From contig CBDDOY010000001.1 of the NCBI GenBank assembly GCA_965232165.1, positions 1,240,001-1,304,000 on the forward strand: 64,000 bases of DNA. The letters run 5' to 3'. Source of the stretch: UBA2779 sp965232165. Lineage in GTDB: Bacteria > Spirochaetota > Spirochaetia > DSM-2461. A model generated the notes under the pieces. The model worked only from the letters and a program-made list of their open reading frames with translations, was not told the origin of the DNA and did not search any database. Of this stretch, positions 59,873-64,000 are shown piece after piece. Each line of letters begins with the position of its first letter. The stretch's first letter is position 1. Made by a program: the position numbers and the translations under genes.

Positions 59873-62003
59873 CCCAAGTTCACCACTAAAAAACGTAATT
59901 CCTTATAATAAATGGAGTTACTATTTTTTATTTACACTACGGATTTGGTGAGTCGTCATCCGACGGTTCAACGCCTTTCCCGACAACCCAAGCATCGCAT
60001 AAATCTTCTGATGTTCTAGTTCCTGTCGGGAGTCGAGTCTCACTTCATTATTCATCAGCACTCCCTCTTCAGTCTTGGAAATGTACTCTATGGTTATCCT
60101 CTGGCGGGTAGAAAGAACTTCTTTTATGGTCTTCCAACTCCGTGTATCTCCCCCTTTTCGTAATTTACATTCAGTCGCATGCATCAGGTGATACGCAAGG
60201 ACTGATATAAACATATGCGACTGCACTCTCTCCTCCAGTTGATGAAAGTTAGGCCGAAAGCCAAGATGAGACTTCATGTCTCTAAATGAGTTTTCAATAC
60301 GGCCAAGCATTATATAGAGCTCCCAAATATTTTTGTCATCCAAATCTTTTCGATTGGTTCTAAGGGTATAAGTTCCTTCACTGTTTCCTGTCTGAGTTTT
60401 CTTCTCCCATTTAATGTCAATCGCATTCAACTTTCCTGTCCGCTTGGCAGGCTCCCCAGGAATAACTGATATTTCATAAAGTTTTGCAGCCTTTGGATAT
60501 TTTTCCTTAAGCCTGCCAATGCTCTGAAGAACCGAAGAATACAGTTTCATGCGGTTTTTCTTGTTTAATCCGTCACGAAGATATTGAAGTCTTTCAAGGA
60601 GGACGGTTTCGGTACGCATAGCCATGGCCTCTTCTTTAAGACGTTTGTGCTCGCTCTTTACCAGAACCCAATGCTCATCCGAGATTGTTTTTCCGAATAC
60701 TTCAATCTTGGCACCTGTTTTCTTGTCCTCCATGACCAGATTCATCTCTTGCGATGGCTCAAGCTCCAAAGGACTTTTCCCTCTGTGAACCACAAGGTAG
60801 GTACATTTTCGCTTTTTAAGCCATTCGATATTCTCTTTTGTGGCAATCCCGGCATCCATTACGACAGTTGCCCCGACTTTTAGGCCCGCGTTGGCTTCCA
60901 AATCTAAAATCGTGGCCTGAAAAGTCTTGGATTCGCACTGGTTCCCCGGATGGAACTTGCTATACTTGGGAAATCCATCCGCATCGACAACCAACCCCAG
61001 GGTAGCCAATTTGCAGTCACTGCGCTTTTCTTTCGAGCGACCATAAGATGCCTTTGGGTTCTTTTTGCACTGACCCTCAAAGTAGGTGTTCGTTAAATCG
61101 TAAAGTACAATGCTTTCGTCGAGGGAGAATAAATCTTGTTCTTTACAAGCCAAATGCTTCTCCAGCTCGTCCTTACAGCGGTAGAGAACATCGGCAGCCC
61201 TGTAGTACGCATTCAGGGAGGACGAATGGGGTAAGCCGCACAGCTCAAAAAGAGCAGAATGTTTTTCCGCCCACTGCCTGGTAAATCGCTCGCTGGCTGG
61301 TTTGATCATTCTACCGACGATTAGAGCTTCAAGTAAGGGGATCGTTCCCTTAGGCACACCGCATTTCCTTAGAACTCTGTCCATTTCCAACTCTTTCCAT
61401 TGCTGATGACAGACGTACTCAGGGCCTAGGCTTCTGACTTTCTTTGTTTCAAGGCTGTTAACATCGACCGCTACAAAATTGGCTTGCGCTTGAGCTTTTA
61501 GTTGTGCGTCTTTTGCCCGCTTGGTGAAAATGCGGTCTGATACCTGCTGTGCGATTTTCTCAATGTCTTCATCCAAGTCGAATAATTCTCTGTTTCCTGA
61601 AAGAATATTTTCAATTCTTCTTGCCAGAGCTTTGTATTGAGAAGAATCAATATCCAGTTTCCCAAGGTTGAGAATAATCCGCTGTCGGGGGCCTTTATCA
61701 GTGCGGATATTTTCTACAAGATTGAGGTAGGTGTACTGTTTTTTCGTTTTACCGTTGGCAACTTTTATTGATCTTATATACATACCACTAAGATACACCA
61801 CAGCCACAAAAGAGGCAAGCGAAAAATAAAGTGTTAGGCACTACATTTTGATTTGAGGTGATTTGAGGTCCCCAAAAAGCGGAATCCCTAAATATTCTAT
61901 GGTATTTATGAGGTTTTGGGAAATATTTAAGCCTTTTTTTGAAGTAATTCGTTTTCTTGGTCGTTAAAAAAATATTTGGCGGGTGCATTTTGGTGAACTT
62001 GGG
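59873..62003 (-). mobile_element. IS1634-family element, intact (2131 bp)
   Basis: Terminal inverted repeats CCCAAGTTCACCA and TGGTGAACTTGGG, flanked by GTAA on both sides (59869-59872 and 62004-62007). It contains one full transposase gene and is probably active. It is the intact relative of the remnant at 7331-8036. Confidence 0.88.
59921..61783 (-). CDS. IS1634-family transposase
   Basis: About 620 residues from the ATG at 61783 (a GTG eight codons upstream is less likely). DDE-type catalytic domain: Asp in IVLYDLTNTYFEG, Asp in ATVVMDAGIATKENIEWL and Glu in LGRIENSFRDMKSHLGFRP. The start MYIRSIKVANGKTKKQYTY and the C-terminal HQKIYAMLGLSGKALNRR are as expected for the family. No lesion was seen. 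Confidence 0.93.
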   Translation of the reverse strand: MYIRSIKVANGKTKKQYTYLNLVENIRTDKGPRQRIILNLGKLDIDSSQYKALARRIENILSGNRELFDLDEDIEKIAQQVSDRIFTKRAKDAQLKAQAQANFVAVDVNSLETKKVRSLGPEYVCHQQWKELEMDRVLRKCGVPKGTIPLLEALIVGRMIKPASERFTRQWAEKHSALFELCGLPHSSSLNAYYRAADVLYRCKDELEKHLACKEQDLFSLDESIVLYDLTNTYFEGQCKKNPKASYGRSKEKRSDCKLATLGLVVDADGFPKYSKFHPGNQCESKTFQATILDLEANAGLKVGATVVMDAGIATKENIEWLKKRKCTYLVVHRGKSPLELEPSQEMNLVMEDKKTGAKIEVFGKTISDEHWVLVKSEHKRLKEEAMAMRTETVLLERLQYLRDGLNKKNRMKLYSSVLQSIGRLKEKYPKAAKLYEISVIPGEPAKRTGKLNAIDIKWEKKTQTGNSEGTYTLRTNRKDLDDKNIWELYIMLGRIENSFRDMKSHLGFRPNFHQLEERVQSHMFISVLAYHLMHATECKLRKGGDTRSWKTIKEVLSTRQRITIEYISKTEEGVLMNNEVRLDSRQELEHQKIYAMLGLSGKALNRRMTTHQIRSVNKK

Positions 62004-62475
62004 GTAAGGAAGTTTTAAATCGCAATCACCATTTGATGCAGGCCGAAGGAAAACATGGTTTCAACAGTCACCCCGCAGCCGCAAAGCCGGATGAGGCATA
62101 AGAAGCCCGGACTCCCCATGCCTCATCCTGTTAATTATTCATACCTCACACTTCACCCCCCTGGGGCAGGTACCCTAATGTATAACAAAGGTTGAGGCGC
62201 TTATATCTGAAAGATGCTGAAACTGTATAGTCGTATTCTCTCCCACAGCCTTGTCATCCTTTACATACGCTTGCCTCCTCGTAAACTGCGCCCTGTCGTA
62301 GTGTATTTGACTAACACCGTCAAGGAGAATTGAGGCTAAGTGCGTTAGCGCGAGCGGGATAACGCAGTGAAATTCATCGGCCTGTCTCTAAGAAAAGATG
62401 AGGCAAGGCATCTTCGGTCTGTCCGCCTGATGTATTTTTGCACAAGTGTGATATAGTTCATCAAGAGGTATAATC
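62004..62475. other. Intergenic region upstream of adenine deaminase
   Basis: No gene is seen. The segment is AT/GC mixed with no purine-riboswitch core that I could recognise. A possible -10 (TATAGT, 62451-62456) lies about 20 bp before the ATG, with no good -35 partner. Confidence 0.35.
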
Positions 62476-64000
62476 ATGAACCAGAAGCGATTCATCGATG
62501 TTGCCGCAGGGCGTAAAAAGGCAGACTTGGTGTTCAAGAATGCCCGCATTGTCAATGTCTTTACCCGAGAGGTCGTTGACGGCAGCATCGCGGTAGAGCA
62601 GGGAAAAATAGCCGGTATCGGCGCTTACCAGGGCAGAGTTGAAATTGACCTTAACGGCCAATATGCCGCTCCGGGACTGATCGACAGCCATGTGCACATA
62701 GAATCCGCATTGGTATCCCCGGAGCAGTTTGCCTGCCTCGTGTTACCGCATGGCACCACCTCGGTGATTGCCGATCCCCATGAAATAGCCAATGTTTGCG
62801 GTTTGGGCGGTATTCGCTACATGATAGACGCGGCCAGGGAAGTGCCCCTCGATGTCTATTACATGGTGCCCTCCTGTGTTCCGGCCACCCGGTTTGAAAA
62901 TGCCGGCGCCGTACTGGACGCTGCGGCCATTGAGTCCATCATGGATCATCCGGACATACTCGGCCTGGGCGAAATGATGGATTACCCTTCGGTGGTGAAC
63001 GCCGAAGACGGCACCCTGGCCAAACTGTCAGCGGCTTTGGTAAGGCATAAGCTCATTGACGGACATGGCCCCATGTTAGAGGGCCGGCAGTTGACAGCCT
63101 ATGCTGCGGCGGGGGTTCAGACTGACCATGAATGTTCCACCCTTGAGGAGATGCGTGACCGGCTGAGACTCGGCATGCGTGTGCTGATCCGTGAAGGTTC
63201 GGCGGCGAAGAATCTCGCCGTGCTGGTAAAAGGAGTCGATGCCGATAATTCCCGGCGCTGTACGTTTTGCACCGATGACAAACAGCCGGAGGATATATTT
63301 AAGGATGGTCATATCGATTTCAATATCCGGCTGGCGGCAGCCAACGGTCTGGATCCCCTCACGGCGATACAGATGGCCACCATCAATGCCGCCGAGGGAT
63401 ATGGTTTGAAGGGCAAGGGAGCCATCGCACCGGGATACGATGCAGACCTGGTAATCCTGGAAAACCTGAATACCTTCGCTATCAAGGCTGTATACAAGCG
63501 GGGAAAAAAAGTTGCGGAAGACGGAATTCCTCTATTCCAGGTTTCTGCTCCCGACAGCGTCACGGTGCGCAATACGGTCAATTTGCCGTCCTTGAGCCTT
63601 TCTTCCTTCAAGCTTAAACTGACCAGTGACCTGGTCCATGTGATACATATTCATCCGGATACCTTGATTACCGAAAAGGCCATTCGCAGGGTAACAAGAA
63701 ACAAGGCGGGGTTTTTTGAGACCGAGCGCAAGCTGGATATCCGTAAGATCGCCGTTATCGAACGGCACCGGGGGAGCGGTAACATCGGTCTGGGACTGGT
63801 GGAAGGCTACGGTGTTACAAACGGTGCCGTTGGGCTGTCTATCGCCCATGATTCCCACAACTTGGTGATTGCCGGCGATAGCGATGAAGACATGAAATTA
63901 GCCGCAGAGGAATTGGGACGCATAGGCGGAGGTATCATCTTGGTGAAGGATGGCAGGGTGCTGGACACCCTTCCGCTTCCCATCGCCGGCCTGATGACGA
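62476..64000 (+). CDS. ade: Adenine deaminase (AdeC family), 3' end outside the window
   Basis: 508 codons to the window edge; full-length relatives are about 550-590. It converts adenine to hypoxanthine in purine salvage. Motifs: APGLIDSHVHIESALVSPEQ (metal-binding His pair), TSVIADPHEIANVCGLGGI, LGLGEMMDYPSVVN, LIDGHGPML, AGVQTDHECSTLEEMRDRL and FCTDDKQPEDIFKDGHIDF, then the KGKGAIAPGYDADLVIL barrel end. GAGGT lies 7-11 bases before the ATG. No lesion is seen. Confidence 0.93.
   Translation, partial: MNQKRFIDVAAGRKKADLVFKNARIVNVFTREVVDGSIAVEQGKIAGIGAYQGRVEIDLNGQYAAPGLIDSHVHIESALVSPEQFACLVLPHGTTSVIADPHEIANVCGLGGIRYMIDAAREVPLDVYYMVPSCVPATRFENAGAVLDAAAIESIMDHPDILGLGEMMDYPSVVNAEDGTLAKLSAALVRHKLIDGHGPMLEGRQLTAYAAAGVQTDHECSTLEEMRDRLRLGMRVLIREGSAAKNLAVLVKGVDADNSRRCTFCTDDKQPEDIFKDGHIDFNIRLAAANGLDPLTAIQMATINAAEGYGLKGKGAIAPGYDADLVILENLNTFAIKAVYKRGKKVAEDGIPLFQVSAPDSVTVRNTVNLPSLSLSSFKLKLTSDLVHVIHIHPDTLITEKAIRRVTRNKAGFFETERKLDIRKIAVIERHRGSGNIGLGLVEGYGVTNGAVGLSIAHDSHNLVIAGDSDEDMKLAAEELGRIGGGIILVKDGRVLDTLPLPIAGLMT

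Noticed and set aside
62004..62475. Purine riboswitch before adenine deaminase
   Set aside because: No recognisable purine-riboswitch core sequence or three-way junction could be found by eye.

Overview
The window reads as a piece of bacterial chromosome with roughly half its bases GC. The lineage is probably Spirochaetota; this is an inference at moderate to low confidence. It rests on the style of the lipoprotein and sugar-binding signal peptides (lipoboxes followed by low-complexity mature ends, and a GGQDEG mature start), the large repeat-rich surface lipoproteins, and a LonB-type protease. No rRNA, tRNA or other lineage marker was seen.

Housekeeping islands are intact. They are YhcH-hflK-hflC (1509-4075), a membrane-anchored trypsin-like protease (5365-7128), secA (8391-11147, minus), pcnB-type nucleotidyltransferase (28779-29897), a pyruvate dehydrogenase operon aceE-aceF-lpdA (37157-31745, minus), an Xaa-Pro aminopeptidase (45740-47527), a ribose/galactose-type ABC importer (52638-48711, minus), a NIF3-lspA-two small genes operon (55413-53435, minus), a LonB-like protease and an aminotransferase (55459-59205), and the start of adenine deaminase (62476-end). 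A pxpA-GntR pair at the left edge is decayed.

Surface and accessory genes are a 2275-residue lipoprotein with InlB-like, about 11 Ig-like and GLUG modules (18255-25082), a peptidase-MA/beta-propeller/beta-barrel protein (28298-25428), a frameshifted beta-helix lipoprotein (37933-39943), and a 1605-residue P-loop protein ending in 28 ankyrin-type repeats, each exactly 102 bp (40599-45416).

Everything between these islands is heavily colonised by mobile DNA. There are two nearly identical 1401-bp IS256 copies, an IS30 copy with a 16-bp target duplication, an IS1634 copy, and wrecks of IS5, IS481, IS630, ISAs1, IS1182 and IS1634. Two MITE families are present. Family A has about 13 copies or fragments; its GGGCACCTCTAAAAAA ends resemble the end of the IS5 wreck and it makes 4-bp target duplications. 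Family B has three copies of about 240-290 bp. Six full copies of a 116-bp palindromic REP-like unit (family C) and two copies of a double-hairpin unit (family D) lie between genes. A tiny orphan CRISPR array (three repeats, two spacers, no cas genes) sits at 52980-53160.

The best candidates for something undescribed are the STAND/ankyrin protein with its homogenised repeats, the peptidase-MA/propeller/barrel fusion, and the REP-like family C.
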